Shown: positions 30,851 through 44,084, counted from the stretch's first letter. The stretch is 64,000 nt of DNA from Megalonaias nervosa (GCA_016617855.1 JAECUM010004351.1:1-64000), one strand, 5' to 3'. Notes: generated from the sequence alone by a model not told the origin. A program made the numbers and translations.

Positions 30851-30854
30851 ACAA

Positions 30855-31077
30855 ATAAAGTATCGGTGCTGTTGTATTACAAGGTGTCCGAGTAACGAAG
30901 TATACTGTCAAAACCGTCACCAAATCAAATTTTTCTGATTTATTTCACTTAAAATAAGTAAATATTGTCTATTTTTGGTCCAGTGTGTTTAGTGGGGGCA
31001 AGTTCAACGAATCGATCATTATTAAGTAATGAAGTATCAGTGCTGTTGTATTACAAGGTGTCCGAGTAACGAACTGT
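30855..31077 (+). repeat. Direct repeat pair, about 50 bp, 170 bp apart
   Basis: 'aagtatc(g/a)gtgctgttgta' followed by 'ttacaaggtgtccgagtaac' occurs at about 30858 and 31028 with one mismatch. They could be ends of a small non-autonomous element or an incomplete tandem repeat. Confidence 0.7.
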
Positions 31078-31461
31078 CAATTATTATCACTGGGCGTGGC
31101 TCGCAATGTGACGTGTGCTGAATTATAGGAAATCCCGAATCTCATTGTACGACACGACACTGTGGAAAATCCAAAATCAGCAGACCAAGGTCTACATTTC
31201 TGCAAGATCTTGTGCAAAATGATTACATTACTCTTGAAATATTCCAATTCTGTCCACAGGATGCAAGAAAATACTGGAACTATGTGTCGCCATGGTAACA
31301 GAATATTCATTTCAAACCTTACAGGTGCAAGGAGAAATGATGCATCATACAAGGCAAGTGAAATTATTTTACATTTTTGGGGAGGGATAGCTGATTTATC
31401 TGCGTGCACACTAAAATATTATAAATTACTGAGAAACGTCTTTAGTTTATCCAGCATAAAA

Positions 31462-31467
31462 TGCGCG

Positions 31468-31506
<39 letters not shown>
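31462..31506 (+). repeat. (GC)n(AC)n compound microsatellite
   Basis: About 7 GC units followed by about 15 CA units. The alternating purine-pyrimidine run is a Z-DNA-type sequence. Confidence 0.95.
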
Positions 31507-31508
<2 letters not shown>

Positions 31509-31509
31509 T

Positions 31510-33980
31510 AAATGGAAATGCGTGCGCAAGATAATAAGTGCACTTGAAGATACTGTAATTTTTTTTACAATTTTAATCAGATTTATTGTTGATAGCCTTT
31601 AACTCCCAGTTACAAGTTTCTCAGGATCTCACGATATGCCGAGTTTGTTATTGAAAAACACAAGATCAATATTGTAGCAATAACAGGAAACTTAATATTT
31701 TTAGGTAAGCAAATCCAAGAAAATCTATCACCTCAATTTTTGGAATTTTTATCCATTTATTATAACATCTAGAAAGCAAAACTTATACACGAAAATAGTG
31801 TATTCTGTAAGTAAGCGCACACGGACAAGACAATATATTGGGACAAATATAAACTTAAATATGTATGAAAGTCAAATGTCGAAACTTTCACGAATAGTTG
31901 AATCGTGATGCATATCACTATCGATAATCTGAATTTTATTTTTAAAAAATATGCGTGTACCACCTTTGATAAGTTATAAAATAAGCATATAGGTTTATTA
32001 TTATCTTACAGAACAATCAGATGTTTTCAGAAATGTCCAGCCTGTTACCTTGTTTTTCGAAGTGAGTTTTATGTCTTAACAAAGGTCATCTGGTACACTC
32101 GTAAAGAGATACCACAATTTATTGTTTTCACGCGCGTGTGCGTGCATGTGTGATCTATGAACAAGAAATGACGCTTATCTCGGAAAGAGGAACAGACAAA
32201 AAAATCTCTTGTTTTTGCAAATTATTTCCAAGGCTCCTTAATGACATTTAGAAATATCAGCCACAATCTAAGTTGAATTAGACAAATAAAAACGACGAGA
32301 AATGGTTCTTAAGTAGATTTGAAACCATACCATAAAAAAAGAAAATCGTGCGTCCTGTCGGTTTCTATGTTGAATTGTGAAATCACTGAACCTTTTGAGC
32401 CGTCATTATAGCAAATTATAGAAAATGGTAAGATTACACTGTTTGAAAAGCTTCTTAACGAAAGCTCTTCTTTGATGAGCAAGTCGGATAACATACTTAT
32501 CAAACTATGGCTATTGATTTTAGAAATAAAAATAAACGTAGAGGTGATTTAGGGTCTTGTCATTTATAAATAAAATTAGTAAATGCTATGACTTCTTCCC
32601 AAAATGTTTTATTTTTAAAGAAATTTTATTTTATTATTTCATGAATGCAACCTGATAAAGTAACAATCAAGAGATATTTCAGAAATTGTATAGAAATATT
32701 TACAATAAGCAGCACTAGGAAGCAACAACGCATGTTGCCTTTAAAGGTTATACACGTGTGTGTACCACCCGTATTTATCGAATCCATTTTGTTCTTTTTC
32801 TTTACTTCGTTGTTCGATACTAATTTTGTCATTGTATAAATCAATGAGATAAATAACATGTATATAAGCAACATGACCTGCTGAAAACACAGAAATCATG
32901 GAATATTTGTTTCTTTAGGGGGAAATAATACAGGAAGAATAGACGTATTGATCGCCTTTTTTCTTTTTCTCATATTTTATATATCAAAATGGTCTTGTTT
33001 CGACATCACGTTTCGATGTCATAAATTTCAGCACGTTTCTATGTCAGACTGTATAATTTCGTAAGTATCCATATTTGACTTTCTTACCTAAAACTATTAA
33101 AACATTATCAAAAACTTTAAAATGTATTTGTTTACACAAAATACTTTATATTGTATTGATAAAATTGCAAAATTTAGAGTATAATTTGCTAAATTAATCT
33201 TTTCATACCAAATTAAAATTGAATAATTTCATTTTTGTCATTACCGACTAATTAAATCCCAGAAATTTCCGGTTGACGTACTGTATAGAAAAAGCTGTCG
33301 TGCAATTTTTAGAGATATTATGAGACAGAGCGAGAGCTCGAGCTAACTAACTATATTTGTCATCCTTGTATAATTGTAAGGATATGTTTTCTTTTAAGTG
33401 TCCGTATCTTATTCATTACATTGTTTGCAATTTAAATTGACATGGACTGATTGTCCTACATTCCGGGATTTTCCACTGTGAATTCAGGTAAAATTAGGTT
33501 TGGGAAAATCCAGTTTTGATAGGGCCTCGGTGATCATAATTTGTTATGCGAGGAAAACGAGTCTTGCGGAGGAAAACACCTTTCCCTCTCGTCACTTTTA
33601 CATACATAAATACATACAGCATATATGCGCCAATATGTAATAACTCAACCTATTGTCCGTCACTTTCGTAGAACAATTATTCAGAAATACCGGTGGTCTC
33701 CGTCTTTTGCTTTACCGCTTTATTCACATCGCATCTTTAAACACAGCTAACGTGCACGATTTGCGTGATATGGAATTTTCTTAATGGACTTGCTTTTTGT
33801 CTGTCCGTAACATGTATATTTGTGTGAGAAAAGTTATTTTCTTCCATACAGTAGGTCTTAACCTAAAATACCATAAGCTCATTCATATGCCGAGACGGGT
33901 GACATGTCTTTGAAATTTTATCACTGTAGTAACAAATGTCAGAAAATGTGATGTAAAAAGAAACGAAATACAATCATATT
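31510..33980. other. Non-coding host DNA, no gene seen
   Basis: Low-complexity AT-rich sequence. The ORFs here are short, lack domains and are not bounded by convincing splice signals. Confidence 0.5.
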
Positions 33981-34495
33981 TATGACTGCAAAGGGGCTTC
34001 TGTTAGCAAATATTAGTCCAGCTAGTAATGACTGCAAAGGGGCATTTGTTAGTAAACAGTCCACCTAGTAATGACTGCAAAGGGGCATTTGTTAGTAAAC
34101 AGTCCGCCTAGTAATGACTGCAAAGGGGCATTTGTTAGTAAACAGTCCACCTAGTAATGACTGCAAAGGGGCAGTTGTTAGTAAACAGTCCACCTAGTAA
34201 TGACTGCAAAGCGTCATTTATTAGTCCATCTAGTAATTACTGCAAAAGGCATTTTTAGTAAACAGTCCACCTAGTAATGACTGGAAAGGGGCATTTGTTA
34301 GTAAACAACCCACCTAGTAATGATTGCAAAGGGACATCTGTTAGTAAACAATCCACCTAGTAATGACTGCAAAGGGGCATTTGTTAGTAAACAGTCCATC
34401 TAGTAACGACTGCAAAGGGTCATTTGATTACAATGGGCATTTGTTAGTAAATAGTCCACCAAGTAATGACTGCAAAGGGTCTTTTTTTAGTTTCA
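33981..34495 (+). repeat. Minisatellite, unit about 43 bp, about 13 copies
   Basis: Tandem units of the type 'tagtaatgactgcaaagg' plus 'ggcatttgttagtaaacagt' plus 'ccacc'. The central copies are nearly identical and the outer ones are shortened or diverged. Confidence 0.95.
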
Positions 34496-34619
34496 ATTTG
34501 GTCAGAGAATAGACATAAAAAATCTGTAATTTTCTAAGAAGTTTAAATGTTTGCAAAAGTTTTGTTCCTTCTCAACTGCTTGCTTGCTGTTTTGTTGTCT
34601 ATTTAAGTTGTATAGAGCT

Positions 34620-34746
34620 TCTTCTTGCTCTATATAATACCATCTTCTAACATTACATGGACTCTCTCAGTCTCTCCTGTATTGGCTCTATATAATCCCA
34701 TCTTCTAACGTTACATGGACTCTCTCAGTCTCTCCTGTATTGGCTC
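34620..34746 (+). repeat. Tandem duplication, unit about 56 bp
   Basis: 'tctatataat(a/c)ccatcttctaac' followed by 'ttacatggactctctcag' and 'tctctcctgtattggc' occurs twice with two differences, so it is recent. Confidence 0.9.
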
Positions 34747-34999
34747 TATGATATTTGCCAATTTACTAAAGGCAAATGGGTTAAAAACTGAAAACAAGAT
34801 AACATAATCATTCATTGTTTATTCCTTCACTCATGCATTCATTAACCCAAGTACATGTTACAGTAGATGGATAGAAAGATGGACAGAATGAATGACAATT
34901 ATAAAAACTGAATCACAATTTAAAAACTGAATGAAACTTAGAGAAGCAGTCAAAAGAGATAGATACTAAAGGAAAGAGGTCCAAGCTGACTTAGTAGTG

Positions 35000-36340
35000 C
35001 TCACCTAGCTTATGTAACTTACCAGCTGACCATTCATTTAGTATTGTAATTACACAACCAATGTAAATTATCTCCCAACTTTATATCATGTTAACTTACA
35101 TATTTTACTATATCCTGATAAGAAAATTCATTCAGCAGATGGAAGTAAAATCAATATGCACAGATGTCTCTGTACATATCTGAAGTGATCCAAGATCTTG
35201 AGATTATAAACCCATTTACCAGATTTAACTGGATTAGAAATATAGTCTCTGGAGCCTCACAGGTAGCAAGCTCACCCAATTAGATACAATGCATGTGCAC
35301 AGATTTCTCTTATTACATGATCCGTCTATGACAGTGATAGCATTAGCTTATTACCAAGGTGGAGAAATATCATACCTGAATTCAGACTCCAGTGTTGTAA
35401 GAAGCTTAACAAATCAGATACAATATTACCCTATTAATATGCACGAATCTTGCTCGTAGCTATTTAAAATATTTGATCAAATTCTGATCAGAAATATATT
35501 TTTGCTAGTGCATCAACAAACTCAGTCAGCCAGATGCAAGATCAGATGATTAATATGCATCAATTTCACTAATAATCATTTTCAATCAAGATCTGATGAA
35601 CTAGAGTTACTTACTACATGTGCTCAAAATCCTATTACCGGTAAATAATAATAGTCTGTAGTGTTGGTTTTAAAAAAACTCAATCAGGTACAAGACCACC
35701 TCACAAGTAAACATAGGTCTTGCTCATAATAAAGCTCAACGATACTGACGATATTAGCTTATTACCAAAATCTTTTAAAATTAGGTCAGAAATAGTCTCA
35801 GAAGTGGTAAGGAGCTCAGCCAATCATATGCAAGGTCACCTCATTAATACATGTATGCATAAATCTTACTCATAAAAACATATATCTTGGTGATATAAAC
35901 CATTGTAATACTAAGTTTGACAAAAATAAGATCAAAAACAGAGTCACTAAAGTGTTGACAGGCTCAGCCAATCAAATGCAAAATCAACTCATTGACATGC
36001 ATGCATCTTGCTCAAAACCATACTCATCCAAGGTCTTGGTGATTTAGGCCTATTTACCAATTTTGGTAAAACTGGATTAGAAATAGAGTCTCTAGAGTTG
36101 TAACAAGCTCAGCCAATCAGATGCATGATCACCTCATTACCATCTCAAAATCTTGCTTGCAATAAAACAAATTATATATCTTTATGATATAAGCCCAACA
36201 ACATGTCGGAGCAAAATCTATTCAGAATTATGGCTTCAAGAATGAAAACAAGCTCAGCCAATCAGCTACAAGATTACCTCATTAATATTCATGGCTCTAG
36301 TTCATTATCTAACTCATCCTAGATGACCTCATTAGTGTCT
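35000..36340 (+). repeat. Diverged array, unit about 140 bp, with CCAAT and ATTAATATGCAT blocks
   Basis: About eight units share 'caagctcagccaatcag', 'atgcaagatcacctcatt', 'aatatgcat...cttgctc', 'gatataagcccatttacca' and 'aaatctgatcagaaata'. Units begin near 35270, 35400, 35515, 35665, 35810, 35960, 36108 and 36248. The same family recurs at 39.75-40.75 kb. Confidence 0.8.
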
Positions 36341-36344
36341 ATGG

Positions 36345-37135
36345 ATTGTGGTCACTATCTAACTTGTCTGAGAGATTAATGAAATAAAAATATATTCCAC
36401 ATTTTATAATATGAGAAAATGAACATATCTTACATTAATTAATATGAAATCTACACATACCATTTTCTACACATTGTAGAATAAGACTTAGTAAATTCTT
36501 ATTTCAATTACTCTACAAAAAATCATTAATTATTCTCTGAAAAAAAATTATGTGATTTCCTAAATTGTTAAGACAGGATACATCCTCAGAACCTACTGAT
36601 ATAATAAAAAAGGCACTATAATGCACAATTCAACTGATGTACAGTTGATTTTTAGTATAAAAGTTTGTTTTCTCACTTTTATCCAACATCTGACAACATG
36701 TGCAACATCTGACAACAATTCTGTTATTATTAAGAGTATTGTGACAGGGTTCAATATAGGATTTGGGGATCTGGGGCAAATGGCCCCAGGACATTTTCTA
36801 ATGGGACCAGGCCAGATTTTGATGAGCTAGGATCGCTAGTTTCTGGTTTTGTTTTTTGTTTTCTAATTAGAAACAAAATTTTAGTTATAACACACTGTGT
36901 AATTCATGATACTGAATGTAAAAAAAATAAATATCTTAAAAAAAAAATTCTTTATTTAGTCAAATCTTTGTGTGATATCACCAGATTCAATAAATACCAT
37001 TTAGTAGAAATTCACAACAAAATTTAATGTTTATGATGGATCTGGCCTGATGTACAGAAAGTTGGTTCAATTTGTCTACTGAATTCAATTCATGTAAGGT
37101 GTTTTACCTTTATGCCAACTAATATGCAACAGTCT
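36345..37135. other. Non-coding, nothing recognised
   Basis: AT-rich sequence with one 69-codon ORF (36621-36830) that shows no domain. Confidence 0.5.
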
Positions 37136-37139
37136 ATAC

Positions 37140-37720
37140 TCACTGCTGATGTGTTCTATTATAGTGCACAACCCACAAGAACTGGGTAATGTATCTAATC
37201 ACGTGAAACCTCATTATAGTGCAAACAAATAGGGTTACATATCTATTGTTGTTGTTGTGGGTTTAAAGTTATTTTTCAACACATGACACATGGCAGCAAG
37301 TATTTCTGATGAAAGAAGAACCTTGGAAAACCTTGGGAAGAACCACCAACCCATGTAAAGTTACTGGTAAGCTTCCTCACATGCCCATGTTGTATGAGCC
37401 TGAGACTCAAACCAATGTGGACTGAGGTGAGATATCAACCTAAGACAACATGGCTACCCTGGCCCCCTAAATATCTTTTGATGTGAAACCCCATTATAGT
37501 GCACAAAGATAGGGTTACATATATACTAATGAAAAACTCATTATAATGCAAAAAAGATTACATATCTATTGATGTAAAACCTCATATTGAGCACACTACA
37601 CATAAACAGAGTTAGATATATATTGATGTGAAACCTCATTATAATGCACAAAAATAGGATTACATACCTAGTGATGTGAAACCTATTGATAATGCATAAT
37701 ACACAAAAATAGGACATCAA
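37140..37720 (+). repeat. Degenerate array, unit about 48 bp, split by a SINE
   Basis: Variants of 'tgtgaaacctcattatagtgcac' plus 'aaaatagggttacatatcta' occur near 37150, 37205, 37483, 37535, 37575, 37625 and 37673. A minus-strand SINE (37243-37465) lies between the second and third units. Confidence 0.75.
37243..37465 (-). mobile_element. tRNA-derived SINE copy, minus strand
   Basis: Read in reverse, it shows the same body and tail as the 37.9-kb copy ('gttgttgtgggtttaaagtt' is the reverse of the tail; 'aagaaccaccaacccatg' is the body). It is diverged. Confidence 0.7.
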
Positions 37721-37919
37721 GTCTAATTAATATGTACAACTCATCATATCTGGTTCTCAAACAATGACCATACTAGCATTATAAAAGAAGCAGGCATATA
37801 CTGAGGGACTTTGCAGCAATAGACCACTGTACCATTTAAATAATCAAACGAAACATACAGAAGATCATGTGCTATATGAATCTATTTTGCAATCATAAAA
37901 AGATAATGACTTCATACTA

Positions 37920-38152
37920 AAGCGCTCTCCGTTACGGATCACTGCCATCTCACCTTTGTCTGCGTGGGTTCAAGTCTAAGATTCGGCGAATGTGGATATG
38001 TGAGAAAGCTTGCCAGTAGCTTCTCGTGGGTCGGTGGTTCTTTCCGCAGATTTCCCGGTTTCTTCCTCCACCATTAATACTGGCCGCCATGTATAGCCTA
38101 TCGTGTGCTGAAAAATGGCGTTAAGCCCCACAACAACAACAACAACAACAAT
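37920..38152 (+). mobile_element. tRNA-derived SINE copy, plus strand
   Basis: Has 'gcgctctccgttacggatca', a B-box-like 'gcgtgggttcaagtcta', 'cgtgggtcggtggttctt', 'cttcctccaccattaatact' and 'gaaaaatggcgttaagcccc', and ends in an (ACA)n tail. The A-box half of the head is missing. Confidence 0.8.
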
Positions 38153-38756
38153 GTCTTCATACATATTTATCTCATGATTTAAAATCACTTTAATATCACA
38201 GAAGTCATTCAAAGCACCAGCTTTATTTTCACTCTACAATGCTGCCATGTTAAATGTTGCATAACCAGTAATATGGATTTCACAGTATTAACTTCACAAT
38301 GTGTATAATATGGTCTAACATAAAAATATAGTAAAAGAAAATCCATGTACTAAAAGAATGACTATAATGACAACTTGTAAAACTTGGAAATCTTTATCCA
38401 TCTATCAAAAGAAATTCATCCCAAAAAGTTCAACAATTTCCAATTTGTCAGCATGTGTCTCACAACATGGTGATGCACTATTCAAAAGAACTAACATCTG
38501 AATATTCAAAAATAACATAAAAAGTAACAGTAAACAAAGTTGGGGGCTGAATCATGTTGTAAATGATTAGAAAGCAAATAGTTAAACTACTGGTACTTTT
38601 ATTCCTTATATTTTTGTGTCCAATCAGCATAAATTTTATTCCACTTTTAAAATTAACTTCCACATAACAGATACATTTTTTTATATCCATAACAGCCTTT
38701 CAGAAAGCTCAAGTCTGTAACTATGCAACAATAACATACTAGAGGTCTGCAGTCAT

Positions 38757-38875
38757 ATTCTCAAGGAATCTAGGTCAGTCACTGAGACAGTCTCTAGGAA
38801 TCTAGGTCAGTCACTGAGACATTCTCTAAGAATCTAGGTCAGTCACTGAGACAGTCTCTAGGAATCTAGGTCAAT
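38757..38875 (+). repeat. Minisatellite, unit 32 bp, about 3.6 copies
   Basis: 'ctctaggaatctaggtcagt' plus 'cactgagacagt' is repeated with very few changes. Confidence 0.95.
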
Positions 38876-39305
38876 TTGTAACAGGGGTATCTTATTTGCA
38901 ATTGCGATATTAAGTACAAGGAATATGCATGAAGAGTAAAGTTTTCTTGGATACATAGTATTAAGAATAATTCAGTGCAACGCAAGTGTAAAGTTGGTGT
39001 ATCTCAAAGTATTATATTTATTTGAGTTGCATGCAATGGTTGTAGAGTTGAATTTGATTCCAGGATTCAGTAATTTGATGATGATAGCTATGGAAGGAAC
39101 TCCAACCATCAGTTTCAAATAGAAAACAAAGCTGATATAGAGAGAGAAAATGACATTAATTAAAAAAAAACAATTATTATAAAACTGTATGGGGTGTAGT
39201 AAGTACAGCTCCATTTGTAAAGATGTCAGATGAAAGTTCATACTATTATGCATACAATTAACATATGTAAATTAGCACATTCTTGCAGTATCTATATATC
39301 ACATG

Positions 39306-39634
39306 ACCGCTCCTGGCCTAGTGGTTAGAGCGTCCGCCTTGGAGAAGGGAGGTCGCAGGTTTGAACCCCGGCCGAGTCATACCAAAGACTTATAAAAATG
39401 GTACTAACAGCTGCCTCGCTTGACACTCAGCATTAAGAGGTTAGTGTTAGGACTGGTCGGCCTGGTGTCAGGATAATGTGACTGGATGGGACATCATGCT
39501 ACATGTTTGCGGCATGATGCCCCAGTGCTAGACATCACTATAAGCTGTCACACTGAAGACATCAAAGCGATATGACTGAAAAATTGTTAAAGCTATGTTA
39601 AAAATCTAAATCACACACACACACACACACACAC
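39306..39634 (+). mobile_element. Second tRNA-derived SINE family, full-length-looking
   Basis: The tRNA-like head 'tggcctagtggttagagcgt' (A box) and 'ggtttgaaccccggccgagt' (B box) is followed by a SINE body ('cataccaaagactta', 'ggactggtcggcctggtgtc', 'atgactgaaaaattgtta') and a (CA)n tail. Similar elements are widespread in molluscs as I recall, but the named family was not tested. Confidence 0.85.
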
Positions 39635-39744
39635 CATATATCACACACATATGTACAAGTACAAATGAAAGACCATTAATGGTAGTCACAAAATGTTGTG
39701 AGTAGAAAACTCTCAACTCTGATTAAAAATATCCACAAATAACA

Positions 39745-40745
39745 AGAGGCCCATGAGAGATAGCTTGATTTTGTTCACCGGCCTGTATAACTTAACTATT
39801 TCAGCAAGCAGGCTTTGCAGTATTGTAAAAATACAACCTAGGTAAACAATGTCCCAAACTTTACAATATGTTGCTATTACCTATTTTACTATATCCCAAT
39901 AAAAGTTTGTTCTAAAGATAACGGAATAACTAACATGCACAGTTTATTTCTTATTGCTTAGATCATCTACGATCATGATGATATAAGCCCATTTACCAAG
40001 TTTTAAGAATCTGGATGAGAAATACAGCTTCTAGATCCAGAGAGGTAACAAGCTCAGCCAATCAGATGGATGGTATCTCATTAACAAAGCCTACATTTTA
40101 AGTCTGATTAGAATCAAATCAAAAATATTGTTTCATGAGTGGTGAGAAGCTCAGCCAATCAAATAAACGATCACCTCATTAATATGCATGGATCCTGTTC
40201 ACTTTTGATACTATCCAAAACCTTGATGATATAAGTGCTGATTCCCATTTTAATCAAAACTGGATCAGTATTATAGCTTCAAGAGTGGAAATAAACTCAG
40301 CCAACCAGATACAAGATAACCTAATCAATATGCATGGATCATGCTAGTTATCGATCTTGACAATACAAGCATATAATCCAAGTTTTATCAAAATTAGACC
40401 AGAAATATGGTTTACTGTTGGGTAACAATCTCGGTCACTCAGAATTAGTATCCATGGATTTGGCTCATTTCCAATTCATCCAAGATCTTAATGATACAAG
40501 TATGTATTCCAAGTAGGATCAAAGTCAGATCAGAAATATGACCTCTAGAGTGGTAACAAGATTAACCAATCAGATGCAAGATCACTTCATTCAAAAGAAT
40601 GGCTCTTGCTAATTTTCAAACTCATATGAGACTTTGATGATATTGATCCATTTTCCAAGTCTGCTTAAAATTGAATCAGAAATATTGACTTGGGAGTGGT
40701 AACAAGTGATTGCTGATAGTTGGATGCATGACATGTGACAGATCC
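39745..40745 (+). repeat. Second array of the CCAAT/ATTAATATGCAT repeat family
   Basis: Units near 40045, 40147, 40290, 40430, 40555 and 40690 repeat 'aagctcagccaatcag', 'cacctcattaatatgcatgg' and 'gatataagcccatttacca'. They are more diverged than each other's neighbours in the 35-36 kb array. Confidence 0.75.
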
Positions 40746-41454
40746 AAAGATGTACCATAAGCTGAGTTGACCTTACGGCCAGGAGAGCTAAAAATCATAA
40801 TTAGTGTCTTTAAAAATTATCATGCATATCCACTGATAAACCCATGGTCGATGATAAGCCCACCACGTCTGTTTTCTTATAACATTCTGGCAAGTACTAA
40901 GGCTCTCTCTGTTTTATAATAAGCACACTCCTGCTTTTTGACAAACTGATTAGCCTGTCCCCTTGTCTCTTCTTGGGAGAAATACAGTATTGAAATTTTG
41001 TGTATTTAGAGACAATTAGATAATTCAAACATTTCCATACACTGCACTCAGAGAAAAGTTAAAGATGATCACATTCAGATTATGAAAATCTGAGTATTCA
41101 ATTTTTGCAAATACATGACTATCAGACCTGATGAAAATACAGACACATCAAAATCACGATACTGTACAGATTGTCTACAGATGATGAGATTGCTTTTCTC
41201 CTCCAACCTCTGTTAATGGTATCAAATACTGAAAGGTCACTACTATTATAACTGTCCATGCCCACTTGTTCTCATTCAACTAGGCACTGCTGTTGGTCAA
41301 GAAATAAAACTCTCAAGAACAGGGAGTTCCTCCATCTTCTTTCAGTCTAGCTCATCTGAAGAAAGAGAAATATTTCACTTTTCAGAAAACAACTTAGAAA
41401 TTCTGCAGTCGTGTAACCTAACTATAAAGAATCATTCAAGAAAACTATAAAGAA

Positions 41455-41800
41455 AACTCAATAAACCTGTCTATAAAGGATGTTCACAACATATTAATAC
41501 AGATCACGCATGAAACCTGTCTATATGGGGCTTTCAAGAAAACAATGAAGGACATTCAGGAAACCGGTCTATAAAGGACATTCAAGAAATCTGTCAATAA
41601 GGACACAAGAAACCTGTCTATAAAGGACAATTAAGAATCCTATCAATAAAGGATACTCAAAAACATTTAAACAAATGAAATTTAAAAAAAAAAATATCTA
41701 TAAAGAATGCTAAAAAATGTATATAAAAAGACACACCCAAGAAACAAAACATGTCTGTAAAAGGACACATGTGAAATATATTGATAAAGGACACTCAAAC
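41455..41800 (+). repeat. Degenerate array, unit about 28-30 bp
   Basis: Variants of 'gaaacctgtctataaaggacattcaa' occur about ten times with irregular spacing. Confidence 0.75.
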
Positions 41801-42114
41801 ATGTACACAGTCAGCTCAAGGAAGTACAAAACTATCCTCTGTGGATGTGTGTAAATTATGTTGATGTAAAACATATGAAGTAAAAATGGGTTATTTATAA
41901 GCAGGTTTCCTTTCAATGGATGTGTTTTATAAGGTATATTTCAATGCATTCAGATATAACATCTAAAATGTTGAGAATCCAACCCATGATGAGTTGTTTA
42001 TGTATTTAAACATTAATTACCCAAATCATTTGAATTCATTTAAGTTTCACACATACAGAATATTCCTATGTATACAATAATTCTTAATTTCACGTAATCA
42101 ATTCACCCATCCAT

Positions 42115-42240
42115 GCATGTTATGCCCCCACTGCTTGCTATGCACCACTGACTGTTATGTCCCAACTGCTTATTATGCCCCCAATGCTTCATCTATACCC
42201 CACTGCTTGTGATTCCCCCAATGCTTGTTATGCCCTGATA
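42115..42240 (+). repeat. Small outlying array of the 18-bp TGCTTGTTATGCCCCCAA repeat
   Basis: About six units such as 'actgcttattatgcccccaa', the same family as 42838-43672. Confidence 0.85.
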
Positions 42241-42837
42241 TGACTATGGTTTTAATCTAAGTAACAGAAAAGAGTGAAAACCATTAAGATTTCTAGAATT
42301 CAACAAATAATTTATTTCCTTTGAACACAAAGTGAAAATTTAAAAAAAACCTACAGTATTGTGAATTAAATCCCAAACAGTCATAAAATTTCTACCACAA
42401 GTCCAAATGTACAGAGTTCCAAATGAATTCCAGTGGTGTTCCAAACGAATTCCTGTACTGATTGTGCTGATGTGCCTATAGCCCCAAATATGCTAATGTG
42501 CCAACAGTCTTGATGTATCACAATGATGTAATCCAAAATGTCCTTGAATGAATTCACAATAATCCCAAAATCACGATTTAGTCCAAATATACTGACCACT
42601 TTGTAAATCCAGTGAACAATTTGAATAAATAAATCCTCTGAAATTAAAAACTGAACACAACAGTAAGACTGATTCCACTTTGGATGTTAAAATAAGAATG
42701 AGTAAATCTAATATAATCAACCTTATATATAAAACCCTATGACATAATTTGAGAACCAGGATGAGGGTCAAGAGTTCATTTCAAGAACATTCTAAGTTAT
42801 AAACAGTCTTATACAGATCCCATTAATATAAATAAGT

Positions 42838-43672
42838 ACCCACTGTTTGTAATGCCACAATGTTTGTTATGCCCCACTGCTTGTTATTTCCCCAATACTT
42901 GTTATGACCCCTTTGCTTGTTATGCTCCCAATACGTGTCATGTGCACATGCTTGTTATTCCTCCAATGCCTATTATGCCCAACTGTTTGTCATGCCAACA
43001 ATATTTATTATTCCCCACTGCTTGTTACTCACCCAATGCTTGTTATGACCCCTTTGCTTGTCATGCCCCCAATACTTATTATTCCCCCAATGACTGTTAT
43101 GCCCAAATGCTTGTCATGCCCCCAGTAGTTATTATTCCCCCAATGCTTGTTATGCCCAAATGCTTGTCATGCCCCCAATACTTATTATTCCCCAATTCTT
43201 TGTTATTCCTCCACTGCTTTTTATTCCCCCAATTCATCATATTCCCACAATGCTTATTATTATCCCAATACATGTTATTCTCCCAACGCTAGTCATACCC
43301 ACAGTTTGTTACTCCCCAATGCTTGTTGTGCCCCCACTGCATGTTATGCCCTTATGCTTGTTATTTCCCCAATGCCTGTTATTCCAAACTGCTTACTGTA
43401 ACCCAATACATGATATACTCCCACTGTTTGTTATTCCCCCACTGTTTGTTATGCCCCTGCTTGTCATTCCCCAACTGTTTGTTATTCCCCCAATGCTTGT
43501 CATGCCTCCACCCACTGCTTGTTATGCCCTCAAGGCTTGTTATGCTAACCCACACACTCAACAAAGTGCTTGTTTTTTCACCACTGTTTGTTGTTTCACT
43601 AATGCTTGTGATGTCCTCCCCCCACTGTTCGCTATGCCCCTCATTGCTTGTTATTCCCCCCTCCCCACTGAT
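42838..43672 (+). repeat. Large degenerate minisatellite, unit about 18-19 bp, about 45 copies
   Basis: Tandem variants of 'tgcttgttatgcccccaa' and 'tacttattattcccccaa'. Because many units are 18 bp and stop-free in several frames, long repetitive ORFs appear on both strands. These are artefacts of the repeat, not genes. Confidence 0.95.
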
Positions 43673-44084
43673 TGTTATCTGTACCTCTGCCAATGCCAAG
43701 AAACTCATGAGCAAAACTTTACAAAAACCACTCAATTTTAACTTTTTAAATTTGGCTGCCATATTAGTATCACTGTCTAGATGACCTGCTAAGATTTTCA
43801 GATGATTTGAGCAATTTATCAATTACTTTTTTACATTTTAAAACTATTTATATTTACATGTTTTGGACAAAAATTGTATTACCATAATTAAACAAAAACC
43901 ACTTGCAGTAGACAAAATAAAGTTGGTAGATATGTTTGTCTGAATATATAGACAACCTGATGAAATTTTCATTCCATTAGTGCAATTTATAAAATTTGTT
44001 TTTAGGAGCAACAGTGGTTAGTGTGCCATATGTGTGCCAAAAAAGGGTGTGGGTTCAAATCCTATAATTTGATCAACCCAGGTC

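Noticed and set aside
33981..34495. CRISPR-like array
   Set aside because: Units are contiguous 43-bp tandem repeats without unique spacers, in eukaryotic DNA.
39306..39380. tRNA gene
   Set aside because: tRNA-like head of a SINE with a conserved body and CA tail. The acceptor stem does not pair.
42852..43741. Long repetitive ORFs (MPP/ILIIPP-type) as genes
   Set aside because: They come from the 18-bp minisatellite in several overlapping frames on both strands, with no non-repeat coding part.
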